A DNA stretch of 29,196 nucleotides from CAZFLD01 sp964519835 (GTDB lineage: Bacteria; Spirochaetota; Spirochaetia; DSM-27196; CAZFLD01), in contig CAZFLD010000055.1 in the NCBI GenBank assembly GCA_964519835.1, positions 1 to 29,196 on the forward strand. Reading direction: 5' to 3'. This document shows positions 16,022-24,798 of the stretch, in pieces (position 1 is the first letter of the stretch; each line of letters opens with the position of its first letter). The notes under the pieces were generated by a model. The model searched no databases, was not told the origin of the DNA, and saw only the letters and a list, made by a program, of their open reading frames with translations. A program made the position numbers and the translations under genes.

Positions 16022-17767
16022 ATGGCTACTGGGCTTGGCGACGCAATTCGCGCGCTTGTGGCAGACAAAGGAATCTCGGAAGAACTGGTCGTGAAGACCG
16101 TCGAGGAGTTCCTCCTTGCTGCATACAAAAAAAAGTTCGGCACTCAAGAGAATGCCGTGGTTCGGTTCAACGACGACGATGCGGACGTCACTATCTACGC
16201 ACGAAAAGAAATCGTCGATGAGGTGATGGATCCGGTTGCCGAGATATCCCTGGAAGAGGCCCGCGAGCTCAATGACGAAGCGGAGATCGGCGACGAGCTT
16301 TTGATCGGCATTGATCCTTCCGAGTTTGATCGAGTCGCGGTGCAGAGCGCCAAGCAAAAAGCACGAGAACGTCTGCGCGACATTCAAAAAGACACGCTGT
16401 ACTCGGAGTTCGCGGACAAGGTAGGCGAGATGATCATCGGCTACTACCAGCGCGAGCGAAACGGCAACATCTTTGTGGACCTGGGCAGGACCGAGGGGCT
16501 TATGCCAAAGCGCTATCAGTCGCCCCGGGAAGTCTATCGACCCAACGACCGGATCAAAGCTCTGATCTACGAGGTCACAAAAAGCCAAACGGGTTTGCAG
16601 ATCATCCTGTCGCGGACGCATACGGAGTTTGTTAAGCGGATCTTTGAGCTGGAAGTGCCCGAGGTCTACGACAAGACGGTCGAGATTTACAAGATCGTGC
16701 GCGAGCCCGGGTACCGCACAAAAATCGCCGTGTACTCGAATCGCGAGGATGTGGATCCCGTCGGAGCCTGTGTAGGACTCCGGGGTGTGCGTATCCAAGC
16801 AATCGTCCGTGAGCTCGAGGGCGAAAAGATCGACATTCTGAAGTTCGACAACGATCCGCGAATGTTTATCAAAAACGCCCTTTCACCTGCCGAGGTGAGC
16901 CAGGTGGTAATTCTCGACGAGCCCAAGCGACAGGCACTGGCCGTTGTTCCGGAAACACAGTTGTCTTTGGCAATCGGCAAGCAGGGGCTCAACGTGCGTC
17001 TAGCGAACCGACTTGCCGACTGGAGCATAGACGTGAAAACCGAGGCTCAGTTTGCGGAGATGGACATTTCCGGCGAGACAAAACGCGCCGTTAGCGCCCT
17101 CTTTGCCGACATCGACCAAGAAGAGGAGATTACGACCGTCGCGGAGCTGCCCGATGTGCCTGCCCATATTGTTACCAAGTTGGCGGACAATGGGGTGGAG
17201 CTTATCGAGGATCTGGTGCAGTTGACCGATGAGCAGCTCAACGCCATTGAAGCCCTCACCGATGAAGACGTGACGACCATCAAACAAATCGTGGCCGACA
17301 ACGTCGAGATCATCGAGGAAGATTCTGAAGAGGAGGAGTCTGAAGAGGACCTCGAGAAAGCGGTGGTCGAGTCCGGGGAAGAGCGCGACAAAGATGAGCA
17401 AGAAGAAAGCGAAACCGCCGGCGAGGAGACCGCCGTACCGATGGGCGTAGAGGTCAATGCGGAGGCCTCTTCAGAGACGTCGCCGGAGGGAGTGTCCGAC
17501 GAAGGGACGGAAGAGCCGGAGGGGACGGAAGAGAGCGACGATGACGAGGAGATCACCGACATTGCGGATCTCCCAGGAATTCCGGCACATGTGGTAAGCG
17601 CCCTCAAAGAGGGAGGAATCGACGACATTGTCGAGCTGATTTCAAAGACCAAAGAAGAGCTTGCCGCGGTTCCCGGACTGTCGGAAGACGACGTCACCAC
17701 AGTCAGGACCATTATTGAGGAAAGTGTCGAGATCATCGAGCCGGACGATGAGGAAGGTGCGGAGTAG
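16022..17767 (+). CDS. nusA: Transcription elongation/termination factor NusA with split acidic-repeat domains
   Basis: Binds RNA polymerase and controls pausing, termination and antitermination. The protein has 581 residues. In order: the N-terminal polymerase-binding domain (about 1-130), S1 (about 140-200; GNIFVDLGRTEGLMPK), KH1 (about 225-300; VGACVGLRGVRIQAI), KH2 (about 305-355; LAIGKQGLNVRLA) and two helix-hairpin-helix acidic repeats. The first is at about 368-433 and the second at about 510-575; they are roughly half identical (both have DVTT and VEIIE). They are separated by ~75 residues of Glu/Ser/Thr-rich linker, whereas in E. coli the two repeats adjoin. It lies three bases after rimP, and infB follows after 48 bp. 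Confidence 0.96.
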   Translation: MATGLGDAIRALVADKGISEELVVKTVEEFLLAAYKKKFGTQENAVVRFNDDDADVTIYARKEIVDEVMDPVAEISLEEARELNDEAEIGDELLIGIDPSEFDRVAVQSAKQKARERLRDIQKDTLYSEFADKVGEMIIGYYQRERNGNIFVDLGRTEGLMPKRYQSPREVYRPNDRIKALIYEVTKSQTGLQIILSRTHTEFVKRIFELEVPEVYDKTVEIYKIVREPGYRTKIAVYSNREDVDPVGACVGLRGVRIQAIVRELEGEKIDILKFDNDPRMFIKNALSPAEVSQVVILDEPKRQALAVVPETQLSLAIGKQGLNVRLANRLADWSIDVKTEAQFAEMDISGETKRAVSALFADIDQEEEITTVAELPDVPAHIVTKLADNGVELIEDLVQLTDEQLNAIEALTDEDVTTIKQIVADNVEIIEEDSEEEESEEDLEKAVVESGEERDKDEQEESETAGEETAVPMGVEVNAEASSETSPEGVSDEGTEEPEGTEESDDDEEITDIADLPGIPAHVVSALKEGGIDDIVELISKTKEELAAVPGLSEDDVTTVRTIIEESVEIIEPDDEEGAE

Positions 17768-17815
17768 ACTCGCGATTGGTGATCCGTTAAGCTACTACGC
17801 GACGAAAGGTGGTGT

Positions 17816-20706
17816 ATGTCCGACGAACAAGAACAGGATAAAAAAGCGAAACCAAAAGCGACTCTCATAAAGCATAGAAAAGAGCCCGCCACGGAATCGG
17901 CTTCAAGCGAGTCAGAGAAAAAAAAGGTCGTAATCAAAAAGAAGGCCACAAAGCCGGCCACAAGCACGACCAAAAAGCCTCAGCCGAAGATCGTTGTAAA
18001 ACGACCGGCGCCGCCGGCCGCAGACAAGGCACCGGAAGAGACTGGTACGCCACCGGACCGTGAAGGGGGAGAGACTTCGCATAAGGCGCCGGAAACTTCT
18101 CATAAGGCGCCGCAGACCGAGGAACAGACCTCGCAGACGGTACGGCTCAAACCCGAGGGGACCAACGCTCCCCGGACAGCCCCAAACTCCGGCGACGCCC
18201 AAGGTCGCCCCCGTCGGGACTACAGCGGTCGGGACTACAGCGGTCGGGACAACCGTGGACGAGACTTTGTTGGACGCGACGATCGCAGCCGCGACTACGG
18301 AAGCCGGCCCGCAGCCCGCACCGGCCCAGGCGGCCGACCCGACTCCGACCGACGCTATTCGCCGTCGGGAGACCGAGACCGGCGCTACCAGTCCGGCGGC
18401 GACCGACAATACCCATCCGGCGACAGAAACAGGCCCCCCGCTTCGGGCAGGCCCCCCGCTTCGGGCAGGCCCCCCGCTTCGGGCAGGCCNNNNNNNNNNN
18501 NNNNNNNNNNNNNNNNNNNNNNNNNNNNNNNNNNNNNNNNNNNNNNNNNNNNNNNNNNNNNNNNNNNNNNNNNNNNNNNNNNNNNNNNNCCCCCGCTTCG
18601 GGCAGGCCCCCCGCTTCGGGCAGGCCCCCCGCTTCGGGCAGGCCACCTGCTTCGGGCAGGCCACCTGCTACCGGGAGACCGTCCGGCGGCCGCCCCTCCG
18701 GGGGCGGCACGGGCCGTTACAGTCCGTCACCCACCGGTCGGGGACCGGGCGGCCCAAGCGGATTCAGGGGACGTGGACCGGCGCCGGCGCCGGCGCCGGC
18801 GTCTACCGACGACAAGAGACGACCGGCCAAGAAGTTCTACAAGACAAAGCGTCGCGATCAGTATCCCAAACGCGAGAGGCAGCCTGAGCGATCCATTGAT
18901 TTTGATCGGAAAAAGAGCCGGCCGGCAAAACTCGCCAATCCGGTCCCCAAAGAGATTGATATTATGGAAGTGGTTACCGTGAGCGAGCTGGCCAAAAAGA
19001 TGAATCTCAAGGCCAACGAGCTTATCGCAAAGCTGATGGACCTTGGCCTGATGGTAACCGTGAATCAGCAAATCGACGCCGAAACCGCGTCTATCGTCGC
19101 CCACGAGTACAAGTGCAAAGTCAACATTGTTTCGCTGTATGACGAGACAATTATCGAAACGGAAAAAGACGGCGAGAACGACCTCGAAGAACGACCACCG
19201 ATTGTCACGGTGATGGGCCACGTCGACCACGGGAAAACCCAGCTCTTGGACGCGATTCGAGAGACTGATGTCGTAAGCGGAGAGTCCGGCGGCATCACTC
19301 AGCACATCGGCGCCTACCAGGTTGAAACCGTTCACGGAAAGCTTACCTTCCTCGACACGCCCGGTCACGAGGCCTTTACGCTTATGCGTGCCAGGGGATC
19401 GCAGGTCACCGACATTGTCGTGTTGGTGGTTGCCGCGGACGATGGGGTTATGCCGCAGACTCGCGAGGCGATTAGCCACGCGAAGGACGCGGGGGTTCCG
19501 ATTATCGTCGCGGTGAATAAGGTCGACCTGCCGGACGCAAATCCGGATCGTGTGCGCCAACAGCTCTCCGACCACGACCTCGTACCCGATGAATGGGGTG
19601 GCAACACTCTCTTTGTTGAGGTTTCCGCGCTGAAGAGCACCGGGATCGATAAGCTTCTCGAGTCCATCTCGCTACAATCCGAGCTGCTCGAGCTCAAGGC
19701 CAACCACGACACCAACGCCGAGGGACGTGTACTAGAAACACGCATCGACCCAGGCCGCGGCACGGTTTCGACTATCCTCGTGCAACGGGGCACGCTTCAC
19801 GTCGGCGACAGCTTTATTGCCGGCGTTTACCCGGGCCGTGTCCGAGCTATGTTCGACGATCGCGGTAAAAAAGTGCAAGAAGCGCGACCGTCCATGCCCG
19901 TGGAAGTGATCGGCTTAACCGGCAATCCAAATGCCGGCGATCCGTTCCAGGTAACAAGCGATGAAAAGCAGGCTCGACAGGTCGGATCGAAGCGACAGGA
20001 GCTTCGCAAGGTCGAGGAAGCCCGCAACGTAAAGAAAATAACCCTCGACAATCTTTATGACAGCATCCAGGAAGGTGCGGTCCAGGATCTCAAGGTGATT
20101 ATTAAGGGAGACGTGCATGGCTCGGTCGAGGCGCTTCAGAGCGCACTCGAGCGGCTCTCAAACGCAGAGGTTCGGCTCAACGTAATCCACTCGGCTGCGG
20201 GAACCATCGAGAAAAATGACGTGATGCTGGCCTCTGCCTCCAATGCGATTATCGTCGGTTTCCATGTTCGACCCACGCCCGGCATCCAGGCCCTGGCCGA
20301 CGAGGAGAAGGTCGAAGTCAAGAAGTACAGCGTTATCTACGACGCAATCGAAGATATTCGAAGCGCAATGGAAGGCATGCTTGCTCCGGAGCTGCGGGAA
20401 GAGACCCTTGGGTCTGCCGAAGTCCGTGACACCTTTAAGGTGCCCAAGATCGGCCTGATTGCCGGTTGCTTTGTCACCAACGGCAAGATTCGGCGGAATC
20501 TCAATGTCCATGTTATTCGCGAGGGAGTTGAGATTCATACGGGCAAGATTTCCTCACTGAAGCGGTTTAAGGACGACGTGCGGGAAGTCGACTCGGGCTA
20601 CGAATGTGGTATCGGCATCGACAATTATAACGACTTGAAGATTGGGGACGTGCTTGAGGCCTTCGAGGTCAAAGAAGTGAGTCGGTCTTTGGCGGGCACG
20701 GCCTAA
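17816..20706 (+). CDS. infB: Translation initiation factor IF-2, interrupted by a scaffold gap
   Basis: The GTPase that brings initiator tRNA to the 30S subunit and promotes subunit joining. ATG 17816 follows AAAGGTGG. The N-terminal region (17816-18489) is Lys/Glu/Pro-rich, then Arg-Asp repeats of the type RDYSG (about residues 132-165), then PPASGR hexapeptides broken by 100 N at 18490-18589. After the gap come more hexapeptides, Pro-Ala repeats, the IF2_N domain (from about 18964) and the G domain with GHVDHGKT, DTPGHEAF and NKVD. The EF-Tu-like and C-terminal tRNA-binding domains complete it. As written the two halves are in different frames; a true gap of 17+18k bases restores one frame (935 residues for k=0). 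The ATG at 18964 is therefore not the main start, although internal starts for a short IF2 are known in E. coli. Confidence 0.93.
18431..18675 (+). repeat. 18-bp tandem repeat in infB (PPASGR hexapeptides)
   Basis: Unit AGGCCCCCCGCTTCGGGC. Three full units (18431-18484) and part of a fourth precede the gap. After it come a partial unit, two identical units (18604-18639) and two variants (18640-18675) with ACC and CTG changes. The repeat is identical at the DNA level, not only in protein, which points to recent slippage or expansion and explains why the assembly broke here. The copy number in the living genome is unknown. Confidence 0.9.
18490..18589. other. Assembly gap of exactly 100 N
   Basis: A run of 100 N between two ends of the same 18-bp repeat array; 100 is a conventional placeholder length. 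The base at which each flank stops in the repeat unit predicts a real length of 17+18k. That equals 2 modulo 3, exactly what is needed to keep infB in frame. A small misassembly with a 1-base overlap (k=-1) is also consistent. Confidence 0.97.
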
Positions 20707-20749
20707 GCGGCGGTTCGCCCTGGTGCGGCAGACACCTTCACGGTAGCCA

Positions 20750-21151
20750 ATGGACAGAATGACCCGAGTGGCTCAGCTGCTCCAAGAAGAAATCGCGAAC
20801 ATGATTATAGGCAGAGAGGTAAAGGACCCGCGCGTGGGTCCTTTGCTCTCTATCTCCGGAGTCGAGGTCTCACGGGACCTGGCCTACGCACGTGTGTTGG
20901 TGTCCGGCTACCTATCGGAAAAAAAGCTCGAAAAAGGCGTCGAAGGTCTAAACAACGCTGCAGGCTTCCTGCAGTCCAAGCTGGCTCGCCGTGTCCGGCT
21001 GAAGTCCACACCACGGCTTCGCTTTTTCGTAGACCATTCAGTCGAAAGGGCCTTTGAGGTCACACAAACGATCGACAGCCTCAGCGAGTCGGCTTCGGAA
21101 CACTCACAGGAAACTGAGGTGCCGTACTCCGAAGGCAAAAACGACGAGTAA
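20750..21151 (+). CDS. rbfA: 30S ribosome-binding factor RbfA
   Basis: A cold-shock-linked factor that assists 16S rRNA 5'-end maturation. The protein has 133 residues, with a KH-like fold, the conserved segment VKDPRVG (about 24-30) and AGFLQSKLARRVRLKSTPRLRF shortened in the middle here to its hallmarks: Arg-rich helix then TPRLRF. The start codon could also be the ATG three codons later (20759); neither has a strong ribosome site. An Ser/Glu-rich tail is added at the C-terminus. It lies 43 bp after infB and 10 bp before truB, the usual order. A strong imperfect hairpin lies within the coding region at 20813-20851. Confidence 0.93.
   Translation: MDRMTRVAQLLQEEIANMIIGREVKDPRVGPLLSISGVEVSRDLAYARVLVSGYLSEKKLEKGVEGLNNAAGFLQSKLARRVRLKSTPRLRFFVDHSVERAFEVTQTIDSLSESASEHSQETEVPYSEGKNDE
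20813..20851 (+). other. Imperfect stem-loop within rbfA
   Basis: AAAGGACCC (20821-20829) and GGGTCCTTT (20836-20844) form a perfect 9-bp stem with a 6-base loop. Outside it AGAGAG (20813-20818) pairs with CTCTCT (20846-20851) across a small internal loop, giving 15 pairs in total. It starts about 63 bases into the gene and covers the codons for the conserved DPRVG motif. It may be a cis-acting mRNA structure or chance. Confidence 0.6.
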
Positions 21152-21161
21152 CACATCACGT

Positions 21162-22145
21162 ATGATTCCTCCGTCTTTCCTGCTCCTCGACAAACGAGAA
21201 GGCGTCACCTCATTTTCAGCTCTTGGCGCGGTGAAACGGCTTGCAGGTACAAAAAAGGTCGGCCACACGGGCACGCTTGACGCATTTGCGTCGGGTCTGC
21301 TTGTCGTTCTGCTTGGGCATGCGACCAAACTAAGCGGTACCGTTACCGGTCTAGACAAGCGCTACGAGGCTGAGTTTGTGTTCGGCCAAACAACAAACAC
21401 GCTCGACCCAACAGGCGAAATCACCGGCGATGGTCCCGTCCCGAGCGCGGAGGAGGTTGCCTCAACGCTCCCCACGCTAACGGGCACGATTCTTCAACGG
21501 CCCCCGGTGTTCTCCGCCGTCCATGTGGGTGGGAAGAGGGCCTCTGATCTAGCTCGGCGAGGCGAGACTCCGCAGCCGGCCCCACGCGAGGTACATGTCC
21601 GGCGGTTTGAGCTCGGCGACGTAGACGGGAATCGGTTTTCGTTTGTGATCGAATGCTCCAAAGGCACCTACGTACGGTCGCTTGCCGGAGATCTCGCTGC
21701 AGCGTGCGGCACCGTCGCCCACGTGACGCGGCTCAGGCGCACTCACGTCGGCCCGCTCGACGTGAGTCGGGCGGTGTCCGCAGAGACGATCGCATACGAC
21801 GCTCAGCGTGAGACGGTCGCTCGGCGTGCGTCGCCTCCGGCGGGCAACACCGTAGATGCGGCATGTCCGGACGCGGCAATCCTTGGGCCGGCCGAGAGCT
21901 ATATCCGACCGGCAACAGAGCTGATTCGGATGTTATGGGGAGATGTCTTTATTACGCTCGGCGACGGAGACGTTCGCGCCGTGCAAAACGGGGTGCCTGC
22001 AAGGCACGTCGTTCCCAATGCCCAAACCCTCGACGAACATGCTCGGCTCGCCCTTGTCGATCCGCGGGGCGACCTCGTAGCGATGGTGTGCGGCGACCGG
22101 GATGCAAAACCGGCCTACATGTTTGTTGTTCCACGCCCGAAGTGA
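21162..22145 (+). CDS. truB: tRNA pseudouridine-55 synthase TruB
   Basis: Makes pseudouridine 55 in the T-loop of tRNAs. The protein has 327 residues from ATG 21162; the family match starts at FLLLDKREGVTSF directly after it. The catalytic Asp lies in GHTGTLDAFASGLL (about 38-51), where most members have GTLDP(F/M)A, so the Pro after Asp is replaced by Ala. The second motif YEAEFVFGQTTNTLDPTG and KGTYVRSLAGDL are present. A C-terminal TruB_C/PUA-like part extends from about residue 245. An open frame reaching back to 21054 overlaps rbfA and is rejected. It is followed by rpsO after 130 bp rather than by a ribF gene. Confidence 0.94.
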   Translation: MIPPSFLLLDKREGVTSFSALGAVKRLAGTKKVGHTGTLDAFASGLLVVLLGHATKLSGTVTGLDKRYEAEFVFGQTTNTLDPTGEITGDGPVPSAEEVASTLPTLTGTILQRPPVFSAVHVGGKRASDLARRGETPQPAPREVHVRRFELGDVDGNRFSFVIECSKGTYVRSLAGDLAAACGTVAHVTRLRRTHVGPLDVSRAVSAETIAYDAQRETVARRASPPAGNTVDAACPDAAILGPAESYIRPATELIRMLWGDVFITLGDGDVRAVQNGVPARHVVPNAQTLDEHARLALVDPRGDLVAMVCGDRDAKPAYMFVVPRPK

Positions 22146-22203
22146 AGAACATCATGAGCCAAGCCGTGGCTCTAATCGACCAGGATACGCCGCGGATGCG
22201 ACC

Positions 22204-22232
22204 TTGACAATCGGGACGCCTTTATAGATACT
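22204..22232 (+). promoter_or_regulatory. Candidate sigma-70 promoter for rpsO-pnp
   Basis: TTGACA (22204-22209), a 17-base spacer, then GATACT (22227-22232, 4 of 6). The expected start is near 22239, giving a ~37-base leader for rpsO. This would give S15 and PNPase an expression level independent of the upstream rimP promoter, as in E. coli, where rpsO-pnp has its own promoter. Confidence 0.65.
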
Positions 22233-22240
22233 TGTGTCCC

Positions 22241-22278
22241 CATAAGGAATTGGAACGTTTAAAAGGAGACCTTGCATG
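22241..22278 (+). promoter_or_regulatory. rpsO: Possible S15 autoregulatory leader
   Basis: The bases CCTT (22270-22273), between the ribosome site and the ATG, can pair in two ways. They can pair with AAGG of the ribosome site itself (22263-22266), or CCTTgcATG can pair with CATAAGG at the start of the leader (22241-22247), covering the start codon. Alternative folds of this kind are how S15 represses its own message in several bacteria. The stems are short, so this is only a candidate. Confidence 0.35.
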
Positions 22279-22545
22279 GCTCTGTCTAAAGAAGCTAAGT
22301 CTGAGATTGTTTCGCAGTTCGGCAAAAACACCACCGATACCGGACGAACACACACCCAAGTCGCTCTGCTGACAAGGAGAATTGAATCCCTTACTCAACA
22401 CTTCAAGGCGCACAAGCACGACAACGGATCCCGTCGCGGACTCCTAAAGCTTGTCGGCCAGAGAAGGCGACTATTGAAGTATCTGTCCAAAACGGATCTT
22501 GAAGGGTACCGGAAGCTTATCGCCCAGTTAGGCTTGCGCAAGTAG
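22276..22545 (+). CDS. rpsO: 30S ribosomal protein S15
   Basis: A primary 16S rRNA-binding protein. The 89-residue length is exactly typical, and the full family pattern is visible: DTGRTHTQVALLTRRI in the first half and KHDNGSRRGLLKLVGQRRRLLKYL in the middle, quoted here only as landmarks of the rRNA-binding face (Thr/Gly and His-Asp-x-x-Ser-Arg). AAAAGGAGA precedes the ATG by about 7 bases, one of the strongest ribosome sites in the window. It lies directly before pnp, the almost universal arrangement. Confidence 0.98.
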   Translation: MALSKEAKSEIVSQFGKNTTDTGRTHTQVALLTRRIESLTQHFKAHKHDNGSRRGLLKLVGQRRRLLKYLSKTDLEGYRKLIAQLGLRK

Positions 22546-22608
22546 CGTGAGCTTGTACCGTCTAAACCGTTTACAACTACTATCCACCTACACATCTAAG
22601 GAACCCTC

Positions 22609-24786
22609 ATGAATCAGATTACCGTTCGGGTCGGTGACGACGACCTGATCCTTGAAACCGGTCGGATGGCCAAGCAGGCCAACGGCGCCGTTTTTGCTCG
22701 CTACGCCGGGAGCGCCGTTATCGCTACCGCGTGTTGCTCGAGCTCGCCCGTCGAGGGCCTCGATTACGTACCGCTACACGTAGAGTACAACGAGAAGTAT
22801 TACGCCGCAGGCAAAATTCCCGGCGGCTTTATCAAACGCGAAGGTCGCCCAAAGGACAAGGAGATCTTGGTCTCACGCCTTATCGACAGACCTCTCCGGC
22901 CGCTTTTTTCCAAGTCGTTTATGCGCGATATCCAAGTCGTGCCGACGGTTATCTCGGCGGACCAAGTAAACCCCCCCGACGTCGTAGCGATGGTTGCCGC
23001 ATCAGCGGCCGTAACCGTATCCGATGTTCCTTTCGACGGCCCCATCGGCGCAGTTCGTGTAATCTCCGTCGACGGTGAGATGATCATCAACCCGACCTTC
23101 GAGCAAATTGCAAAGGCCGAGCTCGATATCGTTGTTGCCGGTACCGCCGACGGCATCACCATGGTGGAGGGTGGGGCCAAACAGGTTCCGGAGGATCTTC
23201 TTCTCAAGGCCATCGATTACTCCCGGGACACTATTGTTGCGCTCTGCAAGGCGCAAGAAACGCTGCGTGAACAGGCAGGCAAGGCAAAGCTCCCCCTCGT
23301 GGAAAAGACGGACGCCCTCGAGGCCGCCGACGAAATTCGCGCCTTCGCGATTCCAAAGATGGAAGAGGCATGCTTTGTCGTGGGAAAGATGGAGCGCGTT
23401 GATGCCATCAACAGAGTCATCGACGAAACGACCGAGCACTTCGCGGAGCGCATTCCTGACGAACACAAAAAGCTCTTTCACGCGCTTATGGAGGATCTGG
23501 AGCAGGAGGTCGTTCGTCGGTCAATCATCGAGAAAAAGCTCCGTACCGACCACCGTGGTCCCGAAGATATCCGAAAGGTTACCTGTGAGGTGGGCATTCT
23601 TCCGCGAACCCACGGATCGGCACTCTTTACTCGTGGTGAAACCCAGGCGTTGGCAATTACAACACTCGGTACCGTTTTTGACGAGCAAGTTCGCGACGAC
23701 ATCGACGGCGACCGCCGCGACCACTTTATCCTACACTACAACTTTCCCCCGTTTTCGGTTGGCGAGACCGGCCGCCTCGGCACCGGACGCCGCGAGATCG
23801 GCCATGGTCACCTAGCGCACCGAGCCTTAGACGCGGTGGTGCCTGACAAAGATACCTTCCCGTACACCGTTCGCGTTGTATCGGAGATCCTCGAATCCAA
23901 CGGATCATCCTCCATGGCAACGGTGTGCGGCGGGACGCTTTCCATGATGAATGCGGGAATCCCAATCGTAAAGCCGGTCGCCGGCATTGCTATGGGGCTC
24001 GTCCAAGAGGGCGATAAGACCGTTGTCTTGAGCGACATTCTCGGCGAAGAAGACCATTTGGGCGATATGGACTTCAAGGTCGCCGGAACCGACACGGGAA
24101 TTACCGCCTTCCAGATGGACATCAAGATCAAGAACATCGATACGGAAACGATGAAAGTTGCACTCGAGCAGGCGCGGCGTGGCAGGCTACACATCCTTGG
24201 TATCATGAACGAGGCCATCGACAAGCCGGCTGCCAATTTGTCTGAATACGCCCCACGGATCGTGAGCTTCCGGGTCGATCCCGAAAAGATCGGTCTATTG
24301 ATTGGCCCCGGGGGAAAGACCATCAAAGGAATCTCTGAACGGTACGACGTGGACACCAACATTGACGACGACGGTAGTGTTACCATTTACTGCAAAGACA
24401 TGAAGAGCGCCGAGGGTGCCAAAGACGCCTTTATCAAGCTCCTAGAAGAGCCGGAAATCGGTAAGGTTTACGACGGTGTGGTTCGGCGTGTTGTGGACTT
24501 TGGCGCGTTTATCGAGTTCCTGCCGGGAAAAGAAGGACTCTGTCATATCAGCAAGATGGCGGACCACCGAATCGAAAAGGTCGGTGATGTACTTGAGCTC
24601 GGCCAGGTTGTTCCCGTCAAGATCGTCGAGATCGATAAAATGGGCCGGGTAAACCTCACCCTCCTCTACGAAGGGCACGAGCAGAACATGGGTTCCAGCC
24701 GCCCACCAAGGTCAGGGGGCCGCGATGGGCGAGGTGGTCGTCCCCACGGGGGCGGCACCGGCGATCGCGGCCACGCGAGGGATTAG
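22609..24786 (+). CDS. pnp: Polyribonucleotide nucleotidyltransferase (PNPase)
   Basis: A 3'-to-5' phosphorolytic exoribonuclease, part of RNA decay. The protein has 725 residues. It shows a first RNase PH domain (about 10-140, with FIKREGRPKDKE, the RNA-contact loop), an all-helical linker (about 225-310), a second and catalytic RNase PH domain (about 315-540) with GDMDFKVAGTDTG (Asp near 487), a KH domain with GLLIGPGGKTIKGI (about 562-575) and S1 (about 620-690, VVDFGAFIEFLPG). A short Gly/Arg-rich tail follows, which might add RNA contacts. TAAGGAACC precedes the ATG. dut follows after 12 bases. Confidence 0.98.
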   Translation: MNQITVRVGDDDLILETGRMAKQANGAVFARYAGSAVIATACCSSSPVEGLDYVPLHVEYNEKYYAAGKIPGGFIKREGRPKDKEILVSRLIDRPLRPLFSKSFMRDIQVVPTVISADQVNPPDVVAMVAASAAVTVSDVPFDGPIGAVRVISVDGEMIINPTFEQIAKAELDIVVAGTADGITMVEGGAKQVPEDLLLKAIDYSRDTIVALCKAQETLREQAGKAKLPLVEKTDALEAADEIRAFAIPKMEEACFVVGKMERVDAINRVIDETTEHFAERIPDEHKKLFHALMEDLEQEVVRRSIIEKKLRTDHRGPEDIRKVTCEVGILPRTHGSALFTRGETQALAITTLGTVFDEQVRDDIDGDRRDHFILHYNFPPFSVGETGRLGTGRREIGHGHLAHRALDAVVPDKDTFPYTVRVVSEILESNGSSSMATVCGGTLSMMNAGIPIVKPVAGIAMGLVQEGDKTVVLSDILGEEDHLGDMDFKVAGTDTGITAFQMDIKIKNIDTETMKVALEQARRGRLHILGIMNEAIDKPAANLSEYAPRIVSFRVDPEKIGLLIGPGGKTIKGISERYDVDTNIDDDGSVTIYCKDMKSAEGAKDAFIKLLEEPEIGKVYDGVVRRVVDFGAFIEFLPGKEGLCHISKMADHRIEKVGDVLELGQVVPVKIVEIDKMGRVNLTLLYEGHEQNMGSSRPPRSGGRDGRGGRPHGGGTGDRGHARD

Positions 24787-24798
24787 TCGGGAGATCAG

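Noticed and set aside
18431..18675. CRISPR-like array
   Set aside because: The 18-bp units are contiguous with no spacers, encode a hexapeptide repeat in frame, and no cas genes are present.
18964..20706. Shorter infB beginning at ATG 18964
   Set aside because: The frame continues upstream to the gap and rejoins the N-terminal part once the gap length is corrected. It could at most be an internal start.
21054..21161. 36-residue N-terminal extension of TruB overlapping rbfA
   Set aside because: The family match begins at ATG 21162; the extension is a shadow of the rbfA 3' end.
22154..22207. 17-codon open frame between truB and rpsO as a leader peptide
   Set aside because: No ribosome site, no regulatory codon runs, and its stop overlaps the -35 box of the rpsO promoter, so it would not be on the rpsO transcript from that promoter.
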